Assembly (NCBI GenBank): GCA_000827205.1 | Contig: KN832560.1 | Coordinates: forward strand, 1,441,244-1,505,243 | From: Plicaturopsis crispa FD-325 SS-3 | Lineage: Eukaryota; Basidiomycota; Agaricomycetes; Amylocorticiales; Amylocorticiaceae | Direction: 5' to 3' | Length of the DNA: 64,000 bases | Part shown: positions 11,632 through 23,082 of the stretch, piece by piece | How the letters are laid out: each line of letters starts with the position of its first letter | Numbering within the stretch: position 1 is the stretch's first letter | Position numbers and translations under genes: made by a program | Notes under the pieces: generated by a model | Databases searched by the model: none | Told to the model about the DNA's origin: nothing | What the model saw: only the letters and a program-made list of their open reading frames with translations

Positions 11632-12063
11632 ATGCGCGCAACTTTCGTATTCATCCTCGCCGCAGCGTGCTCTCTCGTTACCGCCTATCCCGCCGCTCGC
11701 GCCCTATCTAGCACGACGCCAAGAGTTCTTTCCGAAAGTCCCAATGCCTCATTCGGAACCACACACCAGCCACGGACACACGACGGACACATCCCCGCTG
11801 CCGAACGCAAGGGGAAGATCCTGCTGTCCAACTCAGGCATGGGATCGCCGCCGCACGACTCCACCCTCCGGCCCACCGCGCCCGCCTTCCCCGCGCCACC
11901 CGCTGCGTCGAGCTCTTCCAGCGGGACGGCGAACACGTCCGTGACGCTCGTTCCCCGCCCCGCTGCGACGCAGGCGAACGTGGAGAAGGCGGGCGCGGCG
12001 CGCACGAAGAAGAAGGGGAGGAAGGGCAAGAAATCGAGGAAGCCGAAGGTCGCGCAGGCGTGA
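11632..12063 (+). CDS. Small secreted protein with a basic tail
   Basis: 143 residues, one exon. The N-terminus MRATFVFILAAACSLVTAYP is a clear signal peptide with a probable cut after TAYP-A or nearby. The mature part is low-complexity Ser/Pro/Ala/Thr and ends in a Lys/Arg cluster (ARTKKKGRKGKKSRKPK) before VAQA. There are no cysteines after the signal sequence, unlike most effector-type small secreted proteins. No known family. The basic tail could bind polyanions or be processed; that is inference. Codon use is GC-rich at third positions, supporting real coding. Confidence 0.65.
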   Translation: MRATFVFILAAACSLVTAYPAARALSSTTPRVLSESPNASFGTTHQPRTHDGHIPAAERKGKILLSNSGMGSPPHDSTLRPTAPAFPAPPAASSSSSGTANTSVTLVPRPAATQANVEKAGAARTKKKGRKGKKSRKPKVAQA

Positions 12064-13019
12064 ACTAGGCGTGCTTACCATCTGTCAAAATATCCTTCCT
12101 CAACCTCGCGAGCTCGGAAATCCATGACGTGGGCGCTCACATGAGAACGGTGCGAGGTCGCGATGTACACATCCTATTCCTTCTCGTCTTGTATATGTTG
12201 CTACGGGGCCTTGTCTATCTCGCGAACGGAAATGCAGTTGGTTCTCTTCGAACAGTGACAGGCTGTCCTCGAAGGAATGTTGCAGATTGTCCAGTGTCTA
12301 ACAACCCTGCGTACTTCAACCTGGTCCCTTGCACACTGACACCACGACTCGACTGCGTTTCCCAATCAACTTCTACGCGCCTATTTTGACCTCGCTTTAA
12401 CACCTCCAGCACTTACGCCGCAGTCAGGTTTATTTTCCCGCAGTCCGCGCCACTACGCAACTTGCAATGAGTTTCGCGGTATGTTCGTAGATCCTCCTTG
12501 GATAGAATATGTATGCGCTCACATCAGACTCCCTTGTCAAGTTTCGCAGACATGCGTTATCCCCTCGATGCAGCTGGCGCTAAATACCCTGTCACATCGA
12601 CCTCGAGGCGCCTGCGGACGCCCCTACGGACCCACAACTACAGATCTCGTGTCAAACATGTCGACATCATTTGAACTAATGCTAGCTTTTCCACTTGTTT
12701 CCAGTGAGTCCATGCTGTCCTCCGCTGCAATGCACAGCTTGCGCCGCAGCCAAACTCGTAACGGTTCCTACGGAATGGAACTGACACGGATGTTTTCGAG
12801 GTCTCGATGTCCCCAGAGGGAAGGATGCATCCTAGTTCACGCAGACATACGACATCGATCCTCCATCTAGCACCAGCATGGGCTTGCTCTCAAAGAATCT
12901 CAATGACAACAAGGCGAGTCGCCTTTGCATGTAAGAAGTATAAAGATGTTACATCGTTCTCTAGCTGCTCCACAGAATAAACCCTTGGAAGCGCACTCTC
13001 TACCTTCCCCCATAGAATC
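12064..13019. other. Intergenic, with TATA box for the P450-like gene
   Basis: About 950 bases without a supported gene. Short frames on both strands have no family signature. TATAAA at 12939-12944 sits 76 bases before the P450-like start codon and is a credible core promoter. Confidence 0.45.
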
Positions 13020-14189
13020 ATGGACACCTCATATTTCCTTTGCATATGCTCAATTCTACTTATCACAGTCATAGCTTGGCTCAAGTGCATCCCATCCTCC
13101 CGCCACACCACTGCCGAGAGCATTCGTGCACTCCTCGCGCCTCCACAAGCGACCCTCGCCCGTCTGCTCTTGTCTCGGGCAACGCCCAATGCTCGGCTCG
13201 TCCATGCATTTGGAATCACGTCGACCTTCGTCAGTCCGCATGTCTCGGTGCACAGCGACTTTGTGGGCAGAGCCACGGCCATGATGAACGCCGTCTCTCT
13301 GCACACGTCGCCGCACTGGCACGACACGGCAGTCGAGACTGCTCGGATGTACCTCCCCGCGCCCGCTTCCACCGTCGCGTTCGACGATTTCATGCGCGCC
13401 GTTACCTTCACTGTTGTCATCGTCGGTCTCCTGGGCGCAGATCCCGCGTGCGTCTCTGCGCAGGAGGTCGTCACGGTGACCCGAGGTATCAACGACCTCT
13501 GGCAGCGCTCCAAGACGGGGGAGCATATCCCCGGCAACGAGCTGGAGAGGATCAACCGCTGCCTCGAGCGGTGGGTTCCCGACCGTGAACGATTCCCGTA
13601 TCCGCTGGATTTCATTATCCCAGCATATGAGACGCTGTGGCGTGTCGTCGCGCTGGGCTTTGTGCATGCACACGCAGACGAGCGCGCCCGCGCGGCATTT
13701 GCGGCGTTCCACGAAAACAGATCGCTAGCCCAGTTTCAGGACACGCATTCCGACACGCGACCGAGTGTCGATTTCTTCATGACCGAGGTTCTTAGAGTAT
13801 ACCCGCCGACGAAGCATGTCGGACGGGCCGTCCCCCGCTTCCCGCCCTTCTTGTCCGGCGTGCTCCCGGAGTGCTCTGCTCTGCGGTACGAGATGGCTGA
13901 CATCGAGACTGTGCAGAGGTCCAGCGTGTGGGGCGATGACGCGAGCGCGTTCGACCCCATGCGCCACCATCCGGGAAGGCAGCTCTCCAGCCACAGTGGG
14001 GATAGAGCTCTGCTCGCCTTTGGGGTTGGCCCGCTCAAATGCATCGCGCAGAAATGGGCACCTGCAGCAGCAGCCGTCATACTCGCATCCATCTTGGATG
14101 TAGTTGACGGCGATAAGTTTGCGGTTGGGAGAGGTCCGAGCATTGGGGGTCGAGATGGGTGGGATGGTTGGAGCATTAGGAGCATTTAA
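13020..14189 (+). CDS. Short cytochrome P450-like protein
   Basis: 389 residues in a single exon, against about 500 for fungal P450s. N-terminal hydrophobic anchor (YFLCICSILLITVIAW) for the ER membrane. K-helix ExxR is present in TEVLRVYPPTKHVGR, a meander-like WGDDASAFDPMRHH follows, and the heme loop is LLAFGVGPLKCIAQKWAP with the Cys ligand in FGxGPxxC. The I-helix oxygen-activation motif (A/G-G-x-E/D-T) is not seen; the corresponding stretch is YETLWRVVALGFVHAHADERA. Heme binding looks possible but normal monooxygenase chemistry is doubtful. It may be one of the short P450-like proteins found in basidiomycetes. TATA box 76 bases upstream. Confidence 0.75.
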   Translation: MDTSYFLCICSILLITVIAWLKCIPSSRHTTAESIRALLAPPQATLARLLLSRATPNARLVHAFGITSTFVSPHVSVHSDFVGRATAMMNAVSLHTSPHWHDTAVETARMYLPAPASTVAFDDFMRAVTFTVVIVGLLGADPACVSAQEVVTVTRGINDLWQRSKTGEHIPGNELERINRCLERWVPDRERFPYPLDFIIPAYETLWRVVALGFVHAHADERARAAFAAFHENRSLAQFQDTHSDTRPSVDFFMTEVLRVYPPTKHVGRAVPRFPPFLSGVLPECSALRYEMADIETVQRSSVWGDDASAFDPMRHHPGRQLSSHSGDRALLAFGVGPLKCIAQKWAPAAAAVILASILDVVDGDKFAVGRGPSIGGRDGWDGWSIRSI

Positions 14190-14560
14190 CCATGCCGGGC
14201 CCGCATAGTTCTCGTGGATTCTTATCTCACCCCGAATACATGTATTTAGGGTACATGTATGTGGTAGCTGTGTACTTACTTCGAGTTGTTGTATTGTATA
14301 GATTCACCGGATTTTTTGGAACCACTCAGTGCTGATGTCGTTGCATAGGTCACAATGTACATGAAGAATTCGTGATAGGAGAAACTAGGAAACATCGGCG
14401 AAGACAAATACAAAGACGATACACGTAGCGGATACAACGTTCGAATGATAATGAAACAGTGATCTAGATTCCAAATGCAATGCCAGGCTCCATCCAAGTC
14501 CATCGTGCAAAATTTTGCGAGTCCAGAGAGCCATCAAATAAGAATAAAAAACCAGGCAGC
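14190..14560. other. Convergent intergenic region
   Basis: About 370 bases between the stop codons of the P450-like gene and the DUF6697 gene. No gene seen; AT-richer than the neighbours, in keeping with 3' untranslated sequence. Confidence 0.4.
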
Positions 14561-16483
14561 TTACCCGACACGACCCATCCCCATCACATCTGCCTCAGCC
14601 ATGCTCTTCCACCCCTCATCGTGCCCATGAAATTCCCCGCCCCTCGCCGCCATATCAGCCATGCCCACGTTCGCGTTCCAGAGCACCCCCGGCCCGAGGG
14701 CGGGGCTGGGAGAAATTTCCCCGCACCTCCACTTCCCGCTGATCTCGCATATCTTCGCGTGCTCGAGGATCGCTCGGTACATCGTGTTGTTGAATCCGAC
14801 GCACTGCAGGCCGACGCAGGCGACTTTAAGCGCGCCGGCGGCGAAGAGCTGGGATGTCTCGTATAGGTTTTGTGGTGAGGTGTTTTTGCGGCCGGCGATC
14901 GTGTCTTTGATCAGAGTTTGAGACGTCTAGATGGAACGCAAACGGTCAGAAAGATGTGGCAGGAGAATGAGTGTGCAATTAGTACCTCGGTAGACAAGGC
15001 CTCCCACTCTTTTGTAGTTAGGTCGTCCAGTCTGAAGGCTTTGTATATGCCCGCGTAATACCACTTCCCATCCTTGGTATAGAAGCACTCTGGATAGAAA
15101 TGCGTCAGTATTACATATCCATCTGCGAGTTATTCAGACGTACCAGTCGGTGTAGACATCTTCCCTAGAGGATCTACCGCCGTCCAGCGATGCGCCGTAG
15201 CTACCCGTGGATTGGTGTTGCATTTGAACACCGGGGTGAGCATGTAGCCGTGCTCTTCACGGTCGGGACACCACGACGTCGTGAGTTGTTGAAACACGCG
15301 GTAACTTGCGAGACTGTTCGCCGCTGGATCAGTAGCGATACATTTACCATTCCGGACGGCTACACTCACGATGTTCTCAGGACCTGTGTATAGGCGGTGA
15401 TCAGGGGGGGAAGTATATCACGCTGAATGTAAACACTTACACCTGGAGCATTGCCTAGAAATTCGTGCAGAGTAAACGGTGCGGGTATAAGAATAGGCTT
15501 CAAGGAGTCCTCTGGTATATCGAATGGAATAGGCAGGGAGGCGAGAATAGCGTGCCGTGCATTGATCATATCTTCGGGCTCGTCTGATTTTGTTTGCTCG
15601 TTGAACTGCATTACTTGGGGTGAAAAACTGAAGTCTGTGGAGGCGGGCGTAGGAGATTGGTATGAGGCGATAGCTGAAGTCTCGGGCATTGTAGAGGCTG
15701 AGTCCCCAGGAACAACTGGGGAAAGGTCACGGAGGGTTCTGAATGGTAGCCGGAGAGAGTCTGCACGGTGTAGTTGAGGATGCGAATATTCTGCTTCATG
15801 GCCGAAGTCATTTTCTAATATCTTGAGAACCATTTAGAGGCTCAGCATAGGATGTAAAACAAGTACAAGATAGCGCTTACTTTTACCGACTTTGAGACCG
15901 ACTCGATCTTCTCCTTTTCATATCGGGGAGGCGGATCCATGGGGTATTTGACTTTCGTTGCGTCTACTGATAATGATTTCATCTCGTCTGCAAGGCCTTC
16001 TACGATGTCGTCCAATCTCGCAATTTCTTTCTCGACCTCCAGCCGCTCGTTTTCGTCAACAATCGCGAAATTTGTTTTGGAAAGTCCAATAGTCCTCATT
16101 AGAAGCTCTTTTTCCTGGTGTAACGCGTCGATCATTGCTGTTTTGCGACGAACAGACCCGCACGCGTCTGCGAGGCGTTCCACGACAGCGTCGCGTGCAT
16201 TGGTGGCTTCTACGACGCGCATTCTTTCGACCTGGATTTCTAGAGCCATATCCGCCGCCCGAAAAGGATCCTGGATTTGGTTTCAGACGCGTACACATAT
16301 AACCACACTGTGACTGCGGATTGCGTTCGCGCTCACCATGCTCTTGAGCAGCTCGATTTCCCTCTTTGCCCGCTTCAGCTCTTCCGGAACAGCATTCGTA
16401 TACGCTTGAACCAATACGTTTCCCGATTCCTGTCCGTCTGCTATTGGCGAGGTGAAGGGCGGCATGGCGGGCTCGAACGCCAT
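14561..16483 (-). CDS. Coiled-coil DUF6697-type protein
   Basis: Multi-exon gene read from 16483. Exon 1 carries EELKRAKREIELLKSM, exon 2 a long coiled coil (for example ERLEVEKEIARLDDIVEGL), then a Ser/Thr/Pro-rich linker (DSASTMPETSAIASYQSP). The C-terminal domain is spread over short exons: YRVFQQLTTSWCPDREEHGY, CFYTKDGKWYYAGIYKAFRL, LTTKEWEALS, AAGALKVACVGLQCVGFN and MYRAILEHAKICE. This Trp/Tyr-rich block is the DUF6697 domain of Agaricomycete proteins, function unknown. Nothing marks secretion or membrane insertion. Family assignment is from recall; exon edges were checked for the N-terminal half only. Confidence 0.82.
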
Positions 16484-17942
16484 TGACCGTCGCGTCGAAA
16501 GGGGAAGTTCACCAACTCGACATCGCTGCAGTGCCTGGCGGCTCTCTCCGATATCCGACTCCGTGCCGCCTTTTGCTGATTCTCTTTACCGCCAGCATCT
16601 CTGGCTGTCTCTGGTCGACTGCATTTCCTGATTTTACGTCGAATACACAGGCATCTGGTCTCACGTCTCACTGCTGCGCGAAGAGGCTTGAGGGACTGAG
16701 AGGAATCGCTTAGGTGTGTTCCCCATATCTCGCAAACTTTCCGAGTCTTACTTATTAGAACTTGTATAGCTGTTATATAATGTTGCGTATATGATAACCT
16801 CAACTTCCTGAAGAGCGATGCGAAAGTCGTGTCGTGCGACATCTTAAACGTCTTATTGGCGGTAGACCTTCCACTGTAGCTGCATGCACGCTTAGATTGT
16901 GGCATGCGTCTACAGCTCTTCAGGAATCAGGAGCAGCCCCACATTCACGAGGCGTCCGTTTTGCACGCGCTTTGACGGATGTCGCTGGAAAATCTCGGGC
17001 TCGGGGGCCTTCCAGTCTGAAAGCTCATCATAATCAATGGGCTTTGATGCAATGATAGCGTCCTCTTTCCCGCTCCAAGTCGCACCTGTAAGCTATCCTC
17101 ACTTTGGTAAAAGTAAACTAAGACTTGACCCGAGCCTTCTGCTTCAAGCTCTAGCACTCTCTACGGGGTCAACGAGACATCGCTATTCTCGTCCGGTTGA
17201 TTTTCGGTCGATCGTGATGATCATTGGACGGGCCGTCGTGGTGCATGCTAACATCTAATCAGGTACGAGCCACACAACTGCTAACTTACGCCACAGTAAC
17301 AATGCTGAGCACAAGAACAACACAGCTTAGCGCTAAGCGCAGAAGAGACATATACAACGCACACCAGGCACACCGTCTATTTTTCAACCGCATAACAACG
17401 TGCAACCAGGAGCATCCTGGGACCTGGACTCTCGATCGTGGTAATGGATGAGATGGGGGTCCATGTTTGACCTATCGTGGACCGCTCATGACCAGTAACA
17501 TCTGATAACATTGCCCACGAAGTTGAACTAATCACACTGATTATCCGCGCGGTCGTCGAGGAATTCGTATTATCTCGGTTAACAATATGGATCGTACGCA
17601 CCCGTTTCGAGTACTTACTTACAAGTAGGTGTTTCCTTATCACTGCTCGAGATGGCTACCGGTGGCTACCGCATACGACTATGATACGCATCTGGGCGGT
17701 GTCTGCCTCTCGTCCATCATGGCCTCAATGAACAGCATCGTTGCACATGTAACCACGTGGAAGCGTCACACCAATGTTGGCGCGTTCCAATCCCATGTTC
17801 CGTCCTGTAGGACATTAATTGGGTCCGCCCATATGGCATGCATGCTTTCGATCCAAGGGGCCACCCGATCCCATTGTTCCTTAAAGACATACAGGCGCTC
17901 GACGCGCACGCCATCTCTTTTTTACCCGCTCGCTGTGCAGCG
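16484..17942. other. Intergenic, upstream of the first DUF6534 gene
   Basis: About 1.46 kb with only unsupported short frames. Contains a perfect 14-bp palindrome GCTTAGCGCTAAGC at 17325-17338. The last 300 bases resemble the stretch just before the second DUF6534 gene and so belong to the duplicated unit. Confidence 0.5.
17800..17814 (+). promoter_or_regulatory. Duplicated promoter motif, copy 1
   Basis: CCGTCCTGTAGGACA, containing the near-palindrome GTCCTGTAGGAC, 143 bases before the first DUF6534 start codon. The same 15 bases occur 168 bases before the second gene. Nearby CATATGGCAT and TTCGATCCAAGG are also shared. Role as a regulatory site is inferred from conservation. Confidence 0.45.
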
Positions 17943-19990
17943 ATGCCAGAGACGCTCAACAGCACCCTCGGTGCCGCCTTCATAGGCGTCGTGGTCGCGT
18001 CCGTGTGCGTAATCCATTTCGACGACTGAAGGATATGACGGCTGACGGCTTCGCTACAGTCTTTTCGGGATCACGAACTTGCAGGCGTACATGTATTACC
18101 ATGGCTATCGCAGGGATTGGATTGTTTATAAGATATTTGTACGCCTCTTAGCTTTATCTCACAGGCTTCTATTCTAATGTGTCTCTAGGTAGGAATTCTC
18201 TGGTGTGTATGGTCACGGCCTGCTTCCCCTTGCAAATGAAACATTCTCATACTAGAGCAGGGCACTCGACACCGCGCATCTTTCCCTCATATCCCATGCT
18301 GTGTACCATTATCTTGTGACTGGATTTGGCGACGTCATAGGTTTGGCAGTCATTGTCTGGTGAGCCCCGTTATTCCTGTCTCCACGAATTCGCCCTAATG
18401 CATTCGGATTCTAAGGTCATTCAAGGTCAGTCGAGACACAAACGCCTCGCAAACGACTCACTGACGCATCGACAAAGCTACAAATCGCGATTAACGTCGG
18501 TTTTGTTTTCTACGACGCGTGTTACCATAAGCTAACATAAAATCTAGGTGGGCATTATATGCATTGTCCAGACGTAAGTCGAACCCACTCCGTTGATCAC
18601 TTTCTCAAGCTGATGCTCGGCTTAGTCTGTATCTAGTGCGAGTATGGAAGCTAGGCTCTCACCGTAACAAGGTCATCCCGGCAATTGTGGTGCGTTAGAG
18701 AACGATGCACACCCGTATCCTGCTAACTTGTTCTTCAGGGCCTTGCAGTGGCTGGTGGTTATGGTACGTAGTCTGCTTACTTGTTTTTATCTTGTGCTCA
18801 AAACGCTATACCTGTTTAGCGATTGGAGTTGGTGAGTCTGCAGTATCTTATGCTTTTACGGAGACTTATAAATTGCTCTTTTCCTCAAGTTCTTGCATAC
18901 GAAGTGTTCGTGCTTGATCAGTGCATCGCAATATACTCTTCCAGTACTTACATCTATATGCAAATTTAGGTATCAAGTGCATACATTTGCAGAACTCGAC
19001 CGAATATCGGTGCGTAACGTTTTTGGTAACCTGCCGCTCGCTAGGCTCACCAAATATTGCAGTGGGCTGTCCAGGCGTCATTTGCAGTGTCGACAGGCGT
19101 TGATCTAGCTATCGCCTCCTCGATGTTATACTATCTGCGCTCAAGTCGATCCGGGTTCGCGGTGTGAGTTCCGTATGACAAGTCTGCCGAGGTCGTATAT
19201 TCTAACGTACTTCCTGGACAGCACAAACTCAAGAATTGGCACGTTGATTAACTATACGTTGAGCTCCGGACTAGCGACTAGGTGAGTGTGACGAAATCAT
19301 GCACATGCTAGTTTCTCATGTCATTCGAATAGCACTTGCTCGACAGCTGCTTTGGTTATCGTGAGTCTTTATGCCTACGCATCTTCAGGGAGCTTTATCT
19401 CACGTGCTGTCCAGTATATCATTATGCCGGACAATCTGATATTCATGGCCATTGAATTCCTCCTCACAAAACGTGCGTCACTTCTCATTTCGATGTTTAT
19501 GCTTTACTTAACAGCTCGACGGAATGAATACAGTATACATCAATTCTTTCCTGGCCATGTAAGACGGAAAATACTGCGTCTCCTCATTGTTGTACTCATG
19601 CGAAAACGCCAGGTTAAACGCGCGAAAGGGGATAAGCAGGAAAGGCGAAGGCAGCAGCGTGTTAAGTGTCAGCTTACCCATGCAACGTCCTTCCATGTAT
19701 GCCACTCAAGCTGGTAATGTAAGTGAACACTCATCTCTTTACCTCCGTGCTCAGCTTACTCGAAGCTCACTGGTTCCATTCATTCCCAGGATGCTTTGGG
19801 GCCTATATCACCCTATGACGCGTCAAACCGCGTTGTTGTCCGTGATAGTTATGGGGCCGATTATTCTCCTCAAAGCGAATTGGTGAGTAGCCCAACTCTC
19901 TGGTTTGTTCTCTTTGTTCACACATATTCCCAGTATACGCTCGCACCCATGGAGGGGAAACCTCCTTACAAGTGGCCTCCAGTCCGATGA
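17943..19990 (+). CDS. DUF6534 multi-pass membrane protein, tandem copy 1
   Basis: Fungal integral membrane protein of the DUF6534 type, probably seven spans, function unknown. Start MPETLNSTLGAAFIGVVVAS, then LFGITNLQAYMYYHGYRRDW, an ALDTAHLSLISHAVYHYLVT block, LQIAINVVGIICIVQTLYL, VRVWKLGSHRNKVIP, WAVQASFAVSTGVDLAIASS, MLYYLRSSRS, LINYTLSSGLATSTCSTAAL and IIMPDNLIFMAIEF, ending in a soluble tail with LNARKGISRKGEGSS and a last exon EGKPPYKWPPVR. About 15 small exons of 10-150 nt, introns about 50-60 nt; all joins I tested keep phase. The repeated coding and intron plan at 21001-23082 shows a tandem duplication. Confidence 0.82.
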
Positions 19991-20348
19991 TTGATTCTTT
20001 ACCTGGGACAGTGTGTACTTTTGTAGTCATTCGTTTATCTTGTATTATCTACCGTCTAGAATGTCCTGACTTCCTGGAACACTGCGGTACGGTGCGTAGG
20101 GCGCAAGTAGAGTTGTGTGCGAGCCTAGTGCGAATGGCCCCACCGCACTTAAGCTGTGACTTTCGGTAATCCGTCCGTGCCGAGAAAAATGGACGCGTCT
20201 CAAACGCGCGCGTCTACACACACTAGTACTTCTCCTAAAACCAACTTGAAGACCACTTCAACAGCAGGAACGGTGACTGTATGCAACTCTAGTCACAGGA
20301 AAACAAATTTCCTTTCGAGGATTTAGCAGAAACGGCGCTCTGCCGTTC

Positions 20349-20370
20349 CCTGCTGTCGGCCGACAGCAGG
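20349..20370. repeat. Perfect 22-bp palindrome
   Basis: Half-site CCTGCTGTCGG followed directly by its reverse complement CCGACAGCAGG, with no spacer. It could form a hairpin or be a dimeric binding site. It lies 650 bases upstream of the second DUF6534 gene. Confidence 0.7.
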
Positions 20371-20832
20371 ATGTCATGCACTGCCCGTAGTATGTTGCCA
20401 CCATCGCCACTGCATGTTTTCAGACAACCGATGTTTTCCACTGCTACAACAAGCTACAGCCAACACTGGCAAGCGATCACCAAATGGTCCTTGCGGGGTA
20501 TGTACCCATCGCCAACACTAGCAGCACCCTCGATCCTCGATTGCCACAAACGCTGTATGGGGATTCGCCGGATTTAACCCATTGGGGATCTTCTTAAGTC
20601 TCCATGCTCGAGTCTCCGCGTAGTCGAGAGGTCGAACACATCTGGGCAACAACCAAGTAACAGAACCAAGGAGAAACCACGAAATGGATGCTTGTGCATC
20701 GCCGCATACGCGCTATCTTTAACTCCTGCGGAGCCAAAGCTCTCCCTCCCGCTCACCATGCCCTCGGCGGACGGTTCTTACAGCCACGTGGAAATCACAG
20801 CACCCTCGGCGCGTACTTCCAAGTCGCATGGT

Positions 20833-20847
20833 CCGTCCTGTAGGACA
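20833..20847 (+). promoter_or_regulatory. Duplicated promoter motif, copy 2
   Basis: Same 15 bases CCGTCCTGTAGGACA as at 17800-17814, here 168 bases before the start codon of the second DUF6534 gene, again followed by CCATATGGCAT and TTCGATCCAAGG. Confidence 0.45.
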
Positions 20848-21000
20848 GCTGGTTCTGTCCATATGGCATACAAAATTTCGATCCAAGGTACTTATTAATA
20901 TCAGGCGGCGTCGCCTGTCCTTTGACACCCTTTAAGACATGCTGGGTGTCGACTCGGACGCGCACACCACTTCTCTCCTTTCCGCTCGCGCTGCTCAGCG

Positions 21001-23082
21001 ATGCCTAAGACACTCGATAGCACCCTCGGTGCGGCCTTCATTGGCGTCGTAGTCTCGTCCGTGTGCGTACTCCATTTCAATAACGGAAGCATGCAAGCCC
21101 TGACGGCCATCGCTGTAGTCTTTTTGGTGTGACCAATCTGCAGGCATACATGTATTACCATGATTATCGCAGGGATTGGCTCGTTTATAGAGTCTCCGTG
21201 CGTCCCATCCCGTTTCGGTCTTGTAGGTCATCACGAACTAACGTGTCTGCAGGTAGGAGTCCTTTGGTGCGTTGTGGCCGCGGCCTGCTTCCCTGACAGA
21301 CAACTTCAATCGAATCTCATCCCATGGCAGGGCACTTGACGCGTTGCATCTTTCCCTGACAGCGCAAGCCGTGTATCATTATCTCGTTACTGGGTTTGGC
21401 GATGTCCCAGGTCTGGCCGTTATTGCCTGGTAAGCTCGGTCAACTCTCTCGTCCCTAGACTATTTACTGATGTGGGCGGATTGTTTAGGACGTTCAAGGT
21501 TTGTTTAGACTCGCACTCTGTTTAGCGAATGCCTCGCTGATACCCTTCAAAAGCTACAAATTGCGATCAATGTCAGTATAATTCCTACGGCTCATACACC
21601 ACTACCAACTGATACTGTGTGCGCAGGTGGTTATTATCTGTACCGTTCAGACGTAAGTCAGAATCTCCTCGTTTCCACCGCATGAGTCTAATCCCTGGCC
21701 CAGTCTTTATCTTGTGCGAGTATGGAAGCTAGGGTCTCATCGGAACAAGATTATCCCGGTGATTGTGGTGCGTTTTGAAACGGTGCATATCTCTGCATCG
21801 TGCTGAATTACCGCGCAGGGACTTGTGGTGGTTGGAGGCTACGGTATGTAACCTACTCGCAGATTCCGACATTGTGCTCAAAAAGATGGATTCGCTCAGC
21901 GATTGGAGTCGGTAAGTCCAAGGCTGGAGTTGTTCGACGATCGTGCGCATACTCATATCACGCTCTCTTCTCAAGTGCTTGTATACAACGTGTAAGTGCC
22001 TACAGCATTGTGGACTGCCTTTCCAATGCTTACCGTCATCTGCAATGTTAGCTACCAAGTGCAGACATTTACGGACCTAGGCAAAATCTCGGTCCGTTCT
22101 GTTCTTGTATCAGGTTACCCGCTCAACTAACCAGATCGTTGCAGTGGGCTGTCAAGGCGTCCTTCGCGGCGTCGACATGTGTTGACGTGGTCATCACATC
22201 CTCTATGTTACATTATCTGCGCGGAAGTCGATCAGAATTCAAAGTGTAAGTTCTAGGCTGACAGAATTTCCCCGTCGGAAATAATCTAACCTTACTGTTC
22301 TGAAAACAGCACCAACTCTAGAATTGGCACATTGATCAACTACACGCTGAGCTCTGGATTAGCAACCAGGTGGGTGCGATGGAAGTATGCATGTTATCAT
22401 ACGTGTCTCTTTCTCATGCAGATACGAACAGCACTTGTTCAACGGCGTCTTTGATTATGGTGAGTCCTCAAGTTGTACGCACATGCCATGCGGTTGTCAT
22501 TAACGTTCTTTCCAGTACACCACCATGCCGAATAATCTCATATTCATGGCCATTGATTTCCTTCTCACAAAATGTGCGTCGCCCTTCACTTGGCTCGTTA
22601 TCGGGTTCTGACAGCCGGCGGTATCACCACAGTGTACATCAACTCTTTCCTAGCAATGTGAGACGGACGTCACTGTGCTCCTCGCTGTTGTGCTCATGCC
22701 AAGATCATAGGTTAAACGCACGAAAGGGATTGACTCGAAATGGCGAAGGCAGTAACTCGCTCAGTGTGAGTTTGCCCACAGTACGCCGTTCCGTGTTTAC
22801 CCAGCAAGACAATGTACGTCAAATGTTTCCTCCATGTCTCCCGTCCCTGGCTCACTGGGGCTATTTACTCCCAGGACGCCTTGACACCCATATCGCCCCA
22901 CGACCCACCGAACCGCGTCGTTGTCCGTGAAAAGTTTGGCGACTCCTCTAGCGAAATGGTGAGTAGCTGAGTACCCGGATTTCTCGCATGTGTTCTTCTG
23001 CTTACTGTCGACCGTGCTTGATTAGTATACGCTTTCGCCTATGGAGGGCAAGGATCCCTATAAATGGCCCCCAGTCCGATAA
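21001..23082 (+). CDS. DUF6534 multi-pass membrane protein, tandem copy 2
   Basis: Paralog of the preceding gene with the same exon plan. Start MPKTLDSTLGAAFIGVVVSS, then LFGVTNLQAYMYYHDYRRDW, LQIAINVVIICTVQTLYL, VRVWKLGSHRNKIIPVIV, WAVKASFAASTCVDVVITSS, MLHYLRGSRSEFKV, LINYTLSSGLATSTCSTASL, TTMPNNLIFMAIDF, the tail LNARKGLTRNGEGSNSLSV and the last exon EGKDPYKWPPVR. No break was seen in the exons I joined, so it appears functional. Differences from copy 1 are scattered and mostly conservative. Localisation in a cell membrane is inferred from the hydrophobic spans. Confidence 0.82.

Larger units (their letters stand above)
19991..21000. other. Spacer between the two DUF6534 genes
   Basis: About 1 kb. 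The right part (roughly 20750-21000) resembles the sequence upstream of copy 1. The left part holds a perfect 22-bp palindrome at 20349-20370 and otherwise only unsupported short frames. Confidence 0.5.

Noticed and set aside
12129-12870. Short plus-strand frames between the secreted protein and the P450-like gene
   Set aside because: No signature, no consistent splice signals linking them, and codon pattern unlike neighbouring genes.
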